A DNA stretch of 64,000 bases from Diadophis punctatus similis (lineage: Eukaryota > Chordata > Lepidosauria > Squamata > Dipsadidae). The notes under the pieces are model-generated. The model was not told the DNA's origin. It worked only from the letters and a program-made list of their open reading frames with translations, and made no database searches. Numbering within the stretch: position 1 is the stretch's first letter; each line of letters opens with the position of its first letter. The position numbers and the translations under genes are program-made. The stretch lies in contig JALIGW010000001.1 in the NCBI GenBank assembly GCA_023053685.1, positions 155,976,966 to 156,040,965 on the forward strand, written 5' to 3'. Shown here piece by piece: positions 22,161 to 33,893 of this stretch.

Positions 22161-23638
22161 TCAATCCTGAGGTACAAATATTCTCCTTTATCAGCTATTT
22201 TTTGTATTTGGCAAACCAGTTTTCTCCCCTCCCCCACACACATTATATATTGCTAAAGAGGGGGAGATTATCTTTTCAGAACCTTCTTGCTAAAGACACA
22301 TTAAAAAAAAGTCAAAGACCAATACTGTAAGTTTATGCTTAGCTTTTTTGTACAATCCAATGCTACTGAATAAAATTTGTCCCTGCCATCTGGTATTGAT
22401 TCTCACCCCATTGTTTTCACATTTCAGATTGTAGGTATTGTATTCCACTTCCCATTACCTCTGAAAATTGCTAGGTCTAATTGACAATATGGCACACATA
22501 TTGAGATGTTTTCTTTTATGAAAACGGGCCACTCCTCAGAGATTATTTTTGTGTTCTTAACTTTTTTATATATCCTATCCTCAGTGTTTGATCAATCTGA
22601 TTCCCTTTGTTCTAAAAACCATATGCATTTTCAGAATCGATACTTACATACCTTTCAAGGCCCCTGATTGCCTAACAAAAGATGATAAATCTCCAGGGGA
22701 ACTAAACTGTATCCTGTAGCACACAGGCTAATGAGAAAAATAACTTCAAAATGACAAGCTTTGGTGTGTTGATATTCTATCTTCCAGTCTTCAAACTGTA
22801 GAGGGAGGGATAAAAAAAAGAAAAAGAAAACAATGCTCCACTTCAGTAAGACATTAATTACATAAATAATAAGCCTGGCATTTGTATTCCCAGGTGAGCT
22901 GGGATTTGGAAGAGCAATACTTTTGCTGGTGTGTAATTATTCACCATTGTGGTTGAACAGGAGAAAGTGTAATGTCCATTCTACAAAGATGGGAAGAAAG
23001 CGAAGAATATTTGAAGTGGGTTCCCCCCCCCCTGCAAAGTGTTTTTAACGCTAACAGGCCCAATTGTACTTTATGCTGTTCATAAGTAATATGGTTATGT
23101 TTTCTTGATAAACCGATATATGCACCTGAAGTTTCTGTAAAACCTAAATTTTGAAAGTTATCATTGTGAATCATCTTTACGCAACTAAAGCTTCATCTGG
23201 CTTTGATCTTCTTTTTGGATAGAGCCAACTCAGAAAATACAATGGCTATTGGGAAGGCTGCACATTCTTCCTGATGTTTTACCTCAAAATGATGATGCTT
23301 CTCAGCTTGGACTGAGAATTGTCTGTGGAGGAAATCAAATATGGCCTACCTGACAAACTGTCAGTAATACCCAACTGTGTAGTTTATGAATGAAGATGGA
23401 ACCTCGGTTTGCCATTCTTTTCGAACAAGATCTTCATAAGGTTGGGGAAAGGATGTTAAATTTCAGGGTGAGAGGACAAGGTCATCAGAGGTTGGCTATT
23501 TTTTTAGTATGGCTTGCAAGCTTTTGTTTTTAGGCCTACCTACCTCCATGTTAACCCTCCTCCTGAACCTCCTCAGATTCATCTCATTGTAATAAGCTTC
23601 AGCTATTCTATATGTTTCTGCTTCTGAGGTTTTATGTA
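22161..23638. other. Unique stretch
   Basis: Nothing recognised. Confidence 0.4.
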
Positions 23639-23646
23639 GTCTGTAC

Positions 23647-23974
23647 AAGGGGTGGGTTCTAACTTACCTCGCTTCCTCCCATGCTGTGTGGGCATGGCTC
23701 ATGGGCACGCATGCACAGTACCAAAAAATCCAACTCCCCCCCCCAAAAAAGCCAAAAACAAGATGGTGACGCATGCGCAGTGCCGGAAACTCAGCTTTGC
23801 GCATAAGAAAAAAACCTGGAAAAAAATTCCACCCCCCCCAATTTTTTTAAAAAAAGATGGCGGCGTCCACAGACCAGCACCGACATAACTGGTTCCGTGA
23901 CATCACAGTGACATCACCAGCAGTTTGCTACTGGTTCGGGTGAACCGGGGCAAACCGGGAGGAACCCACCTCTG
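23647..23974. mobile_element. Family A hAT-type MITE, copy 6
   Basis: Left end AAGGGGTGGGTTCTAACTTA (first base mutated from C), right end GGAACCCACCTCTG. Perfect 8-bp duplication GTCTGTAC (23639-23646 and 23975-23982). Carries ACGCATGCGCAGTGCCGG, AAAAGATGGCGGCGTCC and, in reverse, GAGGTAAGTT (23661-23670). Confidence 0.92.
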
Positions 23975-24044
23975 GTCTGTACCATCCCAATATCTGAGGC
24001 CTAGTAGGCCTGATCACATTAATCAGGCTTTATCTCTGAAACTC

Positions 24045-24250
24045 ACAGTATCTATGTATATTTACCATGTAGTATGGCTGTATTATTGCATTTGTTCTGA
24101 TTGCTTGCTCCTGGGCTGCAAGAATCAAGCCTTCTGTCTCCTTCTTCAGTGTTCCATTAGTGAGCCATAACCAGGTCTTCTCCTTATCAACTTTTCCTTC
24201 AATCTTGTCGAGGAACTGCCCATGCAAGGCTTTATTGCGCCAACTGCCCA
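24045..24250 (-). pseudogene. R4/Dong-like LINE coding fragment
   Basis: The minus-strand frame reads WRNKALHGQFLDKIEG, then DKEKTWLWLTNGTLKKETEG and AAQEQAIRTNAI. This matches the RT C-terminal side (LHGQF..W.WL..G.LKKETEG..AAQ.QA.RTN) of R4/Dong-like LINEs as I know them. In element orientation its 5' side is a (TAA)n(GAT)n(GGA)n array, the same arrangement as at 1407-1832. Confidence 0.7.
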
Positions 24251-24251
24251 C

Positions 24252-24472
<221 letters not shown>

Positions 24473-24474
24473 TT

Positions 24475-24615
24475 CTGACTTTCCCCTATTATTGGTATTA
24501 TTACTGTTATGATTATTGTTATTCTGCTGCTTTGCATGTACACTGAGAGCTTCTGCACTGGAGACAAATTCCTTGTGTGCATAATCATACTTGGCCAAAT
24601 AAAGTATTCAATTCA
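24475..24615 (+). mobile_element. CR1-L3 (Snake1-type) LINE 3' end
   Basis: Contains TGTACACTGAGAGCTTCTGC, GACAAATTCCTTGTGTG and the terminus TACTTGGCCAAATAAAGTAT. It is the counterpart, in plus orientation, of the tail at 40039-40200. No (GAATA)n array follows here, only ATTCAATTCAATG. Confidence 0.75.
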
Positions 24616-25519
24616 ATGCAAAGTGTGACTAATATAAGCATCTGAATGAGGCGAGTTTCCCCCCCAATCACCAATGATTATTTCAGTAACATATTTTTGA
24701 GATCATGAGAGTGTTGCAGAGGCTAATACACAGAATACACATGTATGTACATATATACACATGCAAACCATTTATTGCCTTTTCCCACAAATACTGTGTT
24801 TGTTCTTAGCTTGCTCTACGCAGGTACTAAAGAACCCCAGTTTGGATGTACTTTATCAATAGTTTTGAATTTTTCTAAGGATGTAAGTTGTACATGGAAT
24901 GATGCATCAGATGATGAAGCTACAGGAAACACTAATTTATACATTCTTCAAATTGATCTTCTATTTATTTATTTTTTGTCAGCCCATGACATTTATGGTA
25001 GCATTCAATGTAAGAACTTACGGTAACCCTTGCTTCTTCTGACTCCTGACAAGCAACCAAGAACAGATTGGCCATGATATAAAATTAGTTGTGATTATCT
25101 CTTTATGATCTGGTGTGATTTATGATCTATGTCTAAAAATGAGAAAGAAACACTTAAACACCCCAGAATTCTGTTTTTTAAAAAATACTTTATGACCAGT
25201 CTGCATTATTTGGCAAAGTGCTATAATACATAACATCTCAGCTCTAGAGATTATTGGATGAAATGCATTGTTTATCAAGTGGGGATATTGTCCATGCAAC
25301 AACACAATTGAAGAGTTTTTGATCATCTTTTGGTAAGACTTAACAATATTTCCTTTCCCAAGCAATTTTGTATTACTGGAAAAACAGTAATGAAAGTGTG
25401 TCAGAAGGAGAGAAAATGAGGATTTCGGTCACTTCTGGCTTTGATTCTTTCCATCACTTATTTTAGTCCAACTAAAAGTATTTTTTTTTAAAAAATCCCC
25501 AGACTGATCTAGTTTTTGC
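24616..25519. other. Unique stretch
   Basis: Nothing recognised. Confidence 0.4.
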
Positions 25520-25803
25520 AATAATGGTGTGACATTATGGCCTTCCGAAAAGCCATCAAGACATGGCTTTTCCTGCAGGCGGGGTGACTGAGACAATTTT
25601 ACATCCTAGGTCTCCCACTTGTATGTATGGTTTTATATGTTTTTTAAAATTCTTTTTAATACTGTTTTTAAATTTTATATTGTTTAGTTGTTCTCTAAAT
25701 GTTGTACGCTGCCCTGAGTCCTCAGGGAGTAGGGTGGCATATAAGAACACTAAATAAACAAACAAACAAACAAACAAACAAACAAACAAACAAACAAATA
25801 AAT
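25520..25803 (+). mobile_element. L2/CR1-group LINE 3' end with (AAAC)n tail
   Basis: The frame near 25539 reads AFRKAIKTWLFLQAG, the last residues of an L2/CR1-group RT ORF. The 3' UTR ends TACGCTGCCCTGAGTCCTCA and GTGGCATATAAGAACACTAA, followed by (AAAC)n at 25756-25797. Same family, reversed, at 35464-35800 and 58288-58445. Confidence 0.75.
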
Positions 25804-25829
25804 ATTTGAAGATATCAGGTTGGAAAGAT

Positions 25830-26150
25830 CAGGGGTGTCAAACTCGATTTCATTGAGGGCTACATCAGGGTTGTTTTTGACCTCGGGGGGCCAGATGGGC
25901 ATGGCTGGGGTGAGTGTGGTCAGGGTGAGCATGGCCAGCTCTATGTCACTCATGTCAGAGGCACCTTCCTGGCTCTGTTTTCGGCCAGGATGGCCTCCTG
26001 CAGCCCTCTGCCAGTGAAAATGGAGCTTGGGCTCCATTTTCACTGGCAGAGGCACCACGGGCCGGTCCTTCACAGTTTCCAGGGCGGCCCTGTGGACCAG
26101 ATCTAAACACCCCGTGGGCCAGATGTGGCCCATGGGCCTTGAGTTTTAAA
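25830..26150. mobile_element. hAT-type MITE (CAGGGGTGTCAAACTC family), right end lost
   Basis: The left terminus CAGGGGTGTCAAACTCGATT is clear; the right side stops at GGGCCTTGAGTTTTA without the expected terminal bases. A perfect 22-bp inverted repeat lies inside at 26005-26026 and 26031-26052 with a 4-bp loop. Confidence 0.7.
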
Positions 26151-26159
26151 TACTTGGCT

Positions 26160-26990
26160 CTCTCAAAGATCTTCAATCCATCTGCCTACAATCATATATT
26201 TAAAAAGCTGATTCATAACAAAATGTGTTTTGAAATAGAGAAAATTCTCTCCTTTCCAGACATTAACTATCTTTGGAATCTACAGCTAGATTCCCCCTGC
26301 CCAATTTTTCTTTGTGACTTTGCTAATTGAGATAACCAGATATATGTCCATGAGTTCAAATCAACATCAATTAAAAGAATCCTTTCTAATCCAAGTGAAA
26401 ATACATGGTCTTTTAGAAGTGTTTGATTTCCTTCAGAACTTCTCATCTGTTTGTGATTTAAAGTTCAGGCCACTTTCCATATTTCTATCAAATGTTTGCC
26501 TCACATGAAAGGCTGGCAAAAAGAGTCTGGAGAATAGCATTTTTGAAGTTATAAGTAATCCGGTATTTGTTTGAAATGGACTGATCTAGGTAATAACATA
26601 TGAGCTAACAAATAAAGTTGAAGGACATATAATGTTTGACTTGTGCTGAAGCACATGCTATGGAGGCTGTTAAAATGGCCGCCTGGTGGTGAGGGAGACC
26701 CCAACCAATCCTCTAGATAAGATTTGAAATACTTATCTCGTAACTATTTCTTCTCATAGAGTGGGTTCCCATGTTCCAGGTGGCCAGTAGAATATCTGAA
26801 ACTGAGGCAAAGGAGAAACAAAATATAATGGAAAATAAGCCAATTCATGTGAGCACTTGGATAAGCTTCCAGAACTCAGAGGACCCTTCTCACAGAGGAT
26901 AAAACATTATAGTTTTCCTCTGAACACTGCTCATGAGAATGAATGCACTGTGAGATATGAAGACTAGGATTCATATAATGCTAGGGGTTT
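26160..26990. other. Unique stretch
   Basis: Nothing recognised. Confidence 0.4.
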
Positions 26991-26998
26991 GGTTAAAG

Positions 26999-27360
26999 CA
27001 GTGTTTCCCAACCTGTGGTATGTGTACCACTAGTGGTACACGAGGGCCTTCCAGGTGGTACGCGAACACTTTCGGGGTCATGAACGATTTTTAGTTAGTT
27101 ATTTTTTACTTCACAAAAATGTTTACTGCCTCACACAAGATAATCTGGCAATGATTTGCAACTGTTGCCACACGCCACCCACCTGGTCCCAGCGGCCCAA
27201 GAATCCAGTTGCTGGATGCACGGGGCCAAAAAAGGAACGGTACAATTATGGAAATAAAGTGATATCTGATCGAATTTAGTTTCTCTGGAACCAGGTGGTA
27301 CGCGGCGACTGTACGGGACCTCCAAGTGGTACTCGATCACAAAAAGGTTGGGAACCACTG
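26999..27360. mobile_element. hAT-type element (CAGTGTTTCCCAACC family)
   Basis: Ends CAGTGTTTCCCAACCTGTGG and AGGTTGGGAACCACTG, perfect 8-bp duplication GGTTAAAG (26991-26998 and 27361-27368). Subterminal GGTACGCG motifs at both ends relate it to the larger element at 47103-48056. The 74-83-aa frames inside lack transposase similarity. Confidence 0.93.
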
Positions 27361-27368
27361 GGTTAAAG

Positions 27369-29719
27369 AATAGGTAATCCATGAAGGAGTCTAAAGTTAC
27401 AGTTGCCAGGAATCAAACAACTGAATTCAAGGCACCAAAATTAATTCAAATAAATAATAACGCAGAGTTACATAAAAGTTGATGTGTGAATGAACACAAA
27501 TCCTTTGGAAACAGACAACTATGTTGCATGTATTTATATCTGATTTCAAATATAGAGCAATTTTTGAACCAAGTACAATTTTTTTTTGTAATGCTGGGAA
27601 AGATGAAAAGAAAGAGAAGAAGAGGTAACTAAGCAGCAAAATGGATGGACTCAGGTACAGTGACAATGAGTTGGGAGACTTCAAACCACAGGTGAGGGAT
27701 AGATTGTCATGGAGAAGATCTACCTATGCGTTTGCTACAAGCAGAAAATTACTTGATGGTACATAAGCAAGCAAGCACACAACATGGAAGATGATTGCCC
27801 AAGAGACTTTGTGTACTGGAAATTGACAGTGTGCAAAAACACTTGCATTTAACAGTTTCTTTCCTCTGTGCCTCAATTGTTCAATTTCAGATTGAAAATT
27901 TGAAGAATCGTATGATTATAAAATCCAAAGACAGCGTACAATATATCTTGATGAACTGAGAAACAAAGTAACAAGAGAAGACAATGAATGCAGCCACTTA
28001 GCAAGATATGAGACATTCATTAAAAAATGCAATGCATTTTGGAAAACAAAATTTCCTTTCTCTGGAGTGTCAGCAATCTGAAAAGAAAACTCTGTGGCAC
28101 TCTTGTTATTATTTGATTCTTTAATGATGGAGTGAAGGCATTTATTGTCACAGATAGCCAAATATTCCTGATATATGTTTTCTGAAATACACTTCATTTT
28201 TGATATGTCTGAAAACAGCAACTCCCCCGGTCATTCCCTAATTATCCTATGCATAGACTAAGGTGATGCTCCCATGCGTGAATCCTTGACCTTGCCTGAA
28301 GAAGCATGTATTTGACGATGCAGGACAGATGTAGTTGCTGCAAACAGCTGTAGCTTCTTGAAGTTTAATCCTATTTGCATCAAAATAGAAACTAATCTGA
28401 GCCAAATACCTAGTCTACATGCAGCCTGGATCTACAGACCTTTCCCTTGAATCTTTTCGTTGAGAGCTCTTTAAAAATAGGTGAAGATCATATCTTCACT
28501 CTGAATAGATATGTAGCACGATAAGGTTCAGACCTCCTGGACCAAACTGCTGAAAAAGTGACTCTGCCATCATGTCATCATGGCTACAATCTGTTGACAG
28601 AACAGTCACATTGGTCCAGGGATGGGAGAGGTCACCGAAATGGAGCCCATGGCTGCTTTAAAGGGCATCTTAGGTATCATAGCCTTCATACTTTGCTTCA
28701 GCAAGTTGGAGATTCAAGTTTCATTCAAGGAATTGGGTCACTCTTTTTTAGCCCAGAGGGCAAAGTAAAAATAAACCTTGAGAACTGCCAAGGTATTGGA
28801 TTGGACAGCTATGTCCCTTTCCTAGCCAAAGTTCTTTCACTTCCAGCAGTGTGTTCCCAGATAGGTGAAGCTGAAGTTCACAACTTTCACCTTTACACAT
28901 TATAGCAATTCACTGGGTCACAGGAGGGAGCAGCCAAAGAATAGTGGAGATATTGAAACTGAATTCCACTTTGCGATATGTAAGGTGAGGACAGCAATGT
29001 TAATCCTGTATCACAGACTTAGAAAAAGAATCTCAATGTTCTTCTGCTCTTGTCTCTACTAAAAGTGATTAGAGGAAAGCCTGCTTAACAAAAAATTAAT
29101 TTTCCACATTCTGGTGCCCTCCAACTTCAGTGCTCTGTAATTTGCAGCCGACATGGAAATTGAAGTTTAATGCTCCAGTATTAAATACAATAGCTCTGAA
29201 TTGTAGGAATATGAATTGCTCTTCCATACCGAAGCATATAATGCAGAATGATGGAAAAGGTCTGTACAGTTATCATCTACTATAGGACAAAGGTTGCTAA
29301 TTGGATTTCATGTTATTCTTCTGGCCTGCTCCCAGAAAATAATTTCCCTTCCTTATTTTCTGTATGTGCCTTTTCACATAATAAAAAAAACCATACTTTT
29401 TAGCAAGTTCATTTTGCATATGCTCTGAGATATTATGTCTTCCCAAGCATGCACATACTGTATTGAGGTGGAGGACATTGTTGTAACTTGTGTAGGATGT
29501 AATTCTTTAATGTGGCTTGCATGGTTTTCAAAATTTGAACATTTGGGAAGATAATTACCACCATAAAAGGATTCAACATATCCCAAAGTTTTCTGCAATC
29601 AGTGCCAGAAAACTGTTGAGGTTTTGCACCTAGTTACATTGCTAAATTTGTAGATCAAGACAAACATGATAGTCTAATCGCAAAAAAAGAGACAGAGACA
29701 GTTTTTGTGTAATTTATTT
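27369..29719. other. Unique stretch of about 2.3 kb
   Basis: No repeat family or gene identified. The 115-aa plus frame at 28558-28905 has no recognisable domain and no splice or promoter support. Confidence 0.4.
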
Positions 29720-29721
29720 AT

Positions 29722-29930
29722 TATTCATTAGTTGCATTTGTATGCCGCCCACTCCACAGAGACTCTGGGCGGCTCACAACAATAAAAATTCACATGCAAC
29801 AACAAATATAAAAAGCATTAAAAACAATAGATATTAAAACATTAAAAAACATTAAAAACCACAATTTAAAAACCCATACAATAAATCATTCATGGGGCCA
29901 AGAATGATTGGTGTTGTATTAAAATCATTG
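29722..29930 (-). mobile_element. L2/CR1-group LINE 3' end
   Basis: Minus-strand terminus with GGCGGCATACAAATG-like sequence (plus strand reads TTTGTATGCCGCCCACTCC and GACTCTGGGCGGCTCACAAC), followed by A-rich 3' UTR. Tail is TTTATTTATTATTCATT. Confidence 0.6.
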
Positions 29931-29933
29931 GCC

Positions 29934-30115
29934 CCAGGATGGTTAAGGCACCATGCTAAAAACCAGGAGATTGTGAGTTCTAGTCCTGCCATAGGCACAA
30001 AGCCGGCTCTATGACCTTGGCCAGTCACTCTCTCTCAGCCATAAAAAACAGGCAATGGCAAACCACTTCTGAGAAACTTTGGAAAGAAAACTGCAGGGAC
30101 TTATCCAGGCAGTCA
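29934..30115 (+). mobile_element. Sauria-type SINE, 3'-truncated
   Basis: tRNA-like head GGTTAAGGCACCATGCTAAA with B-box-like GAGTTCTAGTCC, then GGCCAGTCACTCTCTCTCAG, GGCAATGGCAAACCACTTCT and GAAAACTGCAGGGACTTATC, ending AGGCAGTC. This is the layout I know for the Sauria SINE; the BovB-derived CGGACACGACTG end is missing. Confidence 0.75.
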
Positions 30116-30119
30116 CCTG

Positions 30120-31350
30120 GCATTTTGATTAAAAGGTGTGCATGCAGATGCATGAGTGCACATACACACACAAAATAACAGAGTTCCTTTCTTGTAGTCT
30201 TTTCTTTAGACAATATCTTATAGCATTAATAAGTGTTATGCCAAATATTTCTTAGCCATGCTTGTTCAGCCTGATAGAAATTTTTTTTTCAAACCAGTAG
30301 AACATTTGGGTGAAATTCTCATGTGGGTTGGGATTGAGGAAAGCAGAAGGCAGAAGGCCAAGAGTCACATGTAGGTCTTTCTCAAGCAGTCTGTATCATT
30401 TTGGGCTTCCTAAGTTATCATTATATGCTGAGGAAAGATATTGTGAAGTCACTGTTATCATGGGGCTTGATTCAAAGCAGGAAGTGAGGACACCAAATGA
30501 GACAATAAAGAGAGAAAACACAATTAAGAATAAACAAGCAATCCTTTTATGACAGTTAGCATAAAAACACCACAAGAAAATTTTAAAGTCCCCAAGGAAA
30601 ATTCTACTTAGGCAATTAATGGAAATCCCCTTAGGCAAATAATGGAAATCCCCCTATCACAGGGAGATGCATTAGGAAAAATACATATTAAAAATAAAAG
30701 CAATTATAATCTGAGTAGCTATTGGAGACAATGCTGGACAAGAGCATTTCCTTTTTTAAAAAATCAATGTATGGACTGAATTCTCATTTGAAGATCACAT
30801 TTTTCTAGGTTTTGAAGTGCAATTTATAAATATACTGTATACAGTTTCAAGACAACTAGCGAAACTACATATTAAAATGAATCTTTGCATACATGTTTTC
30901 ATGCAAACCTTTCTTTTAAATGATAAAGCAGGGATTAGCATAAAAATGATGCAGTGATTCTGTCCTTGACCTCTATTTGTCTAAAAAGAGCTTTGGGATC
31001 ACTCATCAGTCATGGTAACGAGGATAAACTAATAATAAGCTTTGCCAAGATCAAGATCTTTACCTTCTCAAAACATTCAAAACAGAGAATCTAAATATTG
31101 GGTGAAGCAGATCAAGATCCCTAAATATTAAAGGGTAGTTTTTCAAGATTTTGGAAGCCAAAATACTCACCTGAGTATTATAGTCCAGAATGCATGGAGA
31201 TCAGCATTACCCACCCAAAAGCTTATTATTTTGCTTGAGGAACACAGTTTATATCTCCTTCAGTTAAGTGGTTTGCAACTAAAGTTCAAGTGCAATTGCT
31301 TTCTGGGCTCAACTAGAACTATATGACAACATGGCTGTCTTGTTTAAACT
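30120..31350. other. Unique stretch
   Basis: Nothing recognised; AATGGAAATCCCC is duplicated in tandem near 30618-30652. Confidence 0.4.
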
Positions 31351-31354
31351 AAAC

Positions 31355-32405
31355 CCCAAGGCAGCATACTAGGACCAACACTCTTTATACTTTATATAAA
31401 TGACCTTTGCGATCACATTACAAGCGACTGCGTTCTCTTCGCCGATGATGTAAAACTCTTCAACACCACTGACAACACTGCTATCCTCCAAAAAGACCTA
31501 GACTTTGTGTTAGAATGGTAAAACATCTGGCAACTCCAAATCTCAACCAACAAATGCTCTGTCCTACACATTGGCAAAAAAAATCAGAACACCAAATACA
31601 AGCTGAATAGACAAGACCTTGCAGACAATCCTCACTCTGTCAAAGACCTTGGAATACTCATCTCAAATGACCTAAGTGCCAAAGCCCATTGCAACAACAT
31701 CGCCAAAAAGGCTTCAAGAACTGTTAACCTAATCTTACGTAGCTTCTTCTCCGGTAATATCACACTACTAACCAGAGCATACAAAACATTCGCCAGACCA
31801 ATCCTTGAATACAGCTCATCTGTCTGGAACCCACACCGCATATCGGACATAAATACATTAGAAAGTGTCCAGAGATACTTTACAAGAAGAGTCCTCCACT
31901 CCTCTACTTGCAACAGAATACCTTACGCAACCAGACTTGAAATCCTGTGCTTAGAAAGCTTAGAACTACGTCGCCTTCGGCACGACCTAAGCATAGCTCA
32001 TAAAATCATCTGCTACAATGTCCTTCCTGTCAACGACTACTTCAGCTTCAACCACAACAATACATGAGCACACAACAGATACAAACTCAAAGTGAACCGC
32101 TCCAAACTTGACTGTAGAAAATACGACTTTAGCAACAGAGTGGTAAATGCCTGGAACTCACTACCTGACATTGTGGTTTCGTCACCAAACCCCCAAAACT
32201 TTACCCTTAGACTGTCCACTGTTGACCTCACCCGATTCCTAAGAGGTCAGTAAGGGGCGTGCATAAGTGCACCAGCATGCCTACCGTCCCTGTCCTAATG
32301 TTCCCTCTTATCAGTACTCATCTTATGTATATAAACAATGTTATATCTATGTATATTACCAACACATACTTGACAAAAATAAATAAATAAAATAAATAAA
32401 TAAAA
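31355..32405 (+). pseudogene. CR1-group LINE, RT domain 3' half and tail
   Basis: The frame encodes PQGSILGPTLFILYINDL (RT motif), then CVLFADDVKLF with the catalytic FADD, then VKDLGILISNDLSAKAH through RPILEYSSSVWNP, RLEILCLESLELRRL and LTRFLRGQ with a stop. In-frame stops occur at EW*NIW (about 31520) and NT*AHN (about 32064), so it is inactive although the catalytic Asp pair is kept. It is 5' truncated at about 31355 and ends in (AAATA)n. It shares most bases with the copy at 4083-4860, in the same orientation. Confidence 0.9.
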
Positions 32406-32409
32406 TACA

Positions 32410-33095
32410 TTTTGGAGAAGCATCTTCTAGGGTACCTGCTGAGTTTTAAATGCAGCAGCTGTTGGTTAAAGTCTGAAATAAATATTGATGATGCATACAA
32501 AATGAGAAATTAAAAAAAACAAACCCTGAATAATAATGAAGTGAGAAGCCAAACAAACCAAACTAAATCTCTTCGTTCACCTATGTCTCAAATCATTTAG
32601 TCTATAAGATAGACAGACTTATGCCATCTCTAGCTATACTTTCCCCTGTAAGTTAACATCAGGCAACACAGCCACAAGTATGTACAATTCGTTATATTTC
32701 ATCACAAGTTGTCAGAGGAGAAGTCAAGTGACCCAAAGTGGATCAATTTATGGTCATCCCTATTGGTTGTCTTGGGCTGATAAGGGCATGTTTCCTGTTT
32801 TCTCGTCCCTGATCAGCCATACAACTGTTGTCTCCCTAAAAAAATTACATAAAGCATCATGTGAAAGATTTTTAAAAAGCAAACCACTGGTCAGTCAATT
32901 TCATGCCCATATAGTATGCTACTGCCTCAAAGATAACTGGCTAGCGTTTTAAGTCAGCAAATTGGGAAAGATCTTTGGTACAGACATCCATATTAAAGAG
33001 TGTAAAGAGATGGCTCTATAGTCATCTCTTTACACATCCAAAGAAGAGTGCCTATTACCTCAATGAGCAATTGGTTCTATTGCTGATCATTCTAT
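32410..33095. other. Unique stretch with one perfect hairpin
   Basis: Nothing recognised except a 12-bp inverted repeat TGTAAAGAGATG / CATCTCTTTACA at 33001-33012 and 33023-33034 with a 10-bp loop. Confidence 0.5.
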
Positions 33096-33097
33096 TA

Positions 33098-33340
33098 AGG
33101 CTGTGGTGGCGCAGTGGTTAGAATGCAGCATTGCAGACTAACTCACTGCTCACTGCCAAGAGTTCAATTCTGACCAGTTCAAGATTGACTTTAGCCTTCC
33201 ATCCTTCCGAGGTCAGTAAAATGAGGACCCAGATTGTTGGGGGCAATAGTCTGACTCTATAAACTGCTTAGAGAAGGCAGTAAAGCACTATGAAGCGGTA
33301 TATAAGTCTAAGTGCTATTGCTACTGCTATTCCCCTCCCT
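33098..33340 (+). mobile_element. tRNA-headed squamate SINE
   Basis: GTGGTGGCGCAGTGGTTAGA head, GTAAAATGAGGACCCAGATT body and GCGGTATATAAGTCTAAGTG tail with GCTATTGCTACTGCTATT. Same family as 20953-21195. Confidence 0.85.
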
Positions 33341-33356
33341 CAACTTTCATCTAGAA

Positions 33357-33885
33357 CCGTGATGGCGAACCTATGGCACACATGCCACAAGTGGCACGTG
33401 GAGCCATATCGGTGGGCACGCGAGCTCAGGTCTGGCGCGCATGGGTGTGCCGGCCAGCTGATTTTCAGGCCTTCTGGGCCCACTGGGAGTCAGGAAACAG
33501 CCTGTTTTCAGCCTCCAGAGGGGGTGGGGAAGGCCCATTTTTTGCTCTCCCAAAGCTCCAGAGCCTTTCTAGGAGACTGGGGAGGGCGAAAACGGCCTTC
33601 CCCACCCCCCCAAGTTGGCCCGGTTTCCCAACTTGAAACGGGCCATTTTTGGCCTCCGTGGGGGCGGTGCGGAAGGCCGTTTTTGCCCTCTCCAGGCTCC
33701 TAGAAAGGTTCTGAAGCCTGTGGAGAGTGAAAAACGGGCATGCCATTGCGTGCCGGGAGCGGTGGGGGGAAGGTCATGCGTGCATGCGTGGGGGGGGTGC
33801 ATGGAATTATGGGTGTGGGCACGCATGCATGCCCCCCCACACCCTCCCTTTTGGCACGAGAACCAAAAAAGGTTCGCCATCACTG
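33357..33885. mobile_element. hAT-type element (GTGATGGCGAACC family)
   Basis: Ends CCGTGATGGCGAACCTATGG and AGGTTCGCCATCACTG; perfect 8-bp duplication ATCTAGAA (33349-33356 and 33886-33893). GC-rich interior; the overlapping 87-137-aa frames on both strands are shadows. Non-autonomous. Confidence 0.93.
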
Positions 33886-33893
33886 ATCTAGAA

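Noticed and set aside
28558..28905. 115-aa plus-strand frame
   Set aside because: No recognisable motif, no flanking splice signals of quality and no homologous neighbour; treated as chance.
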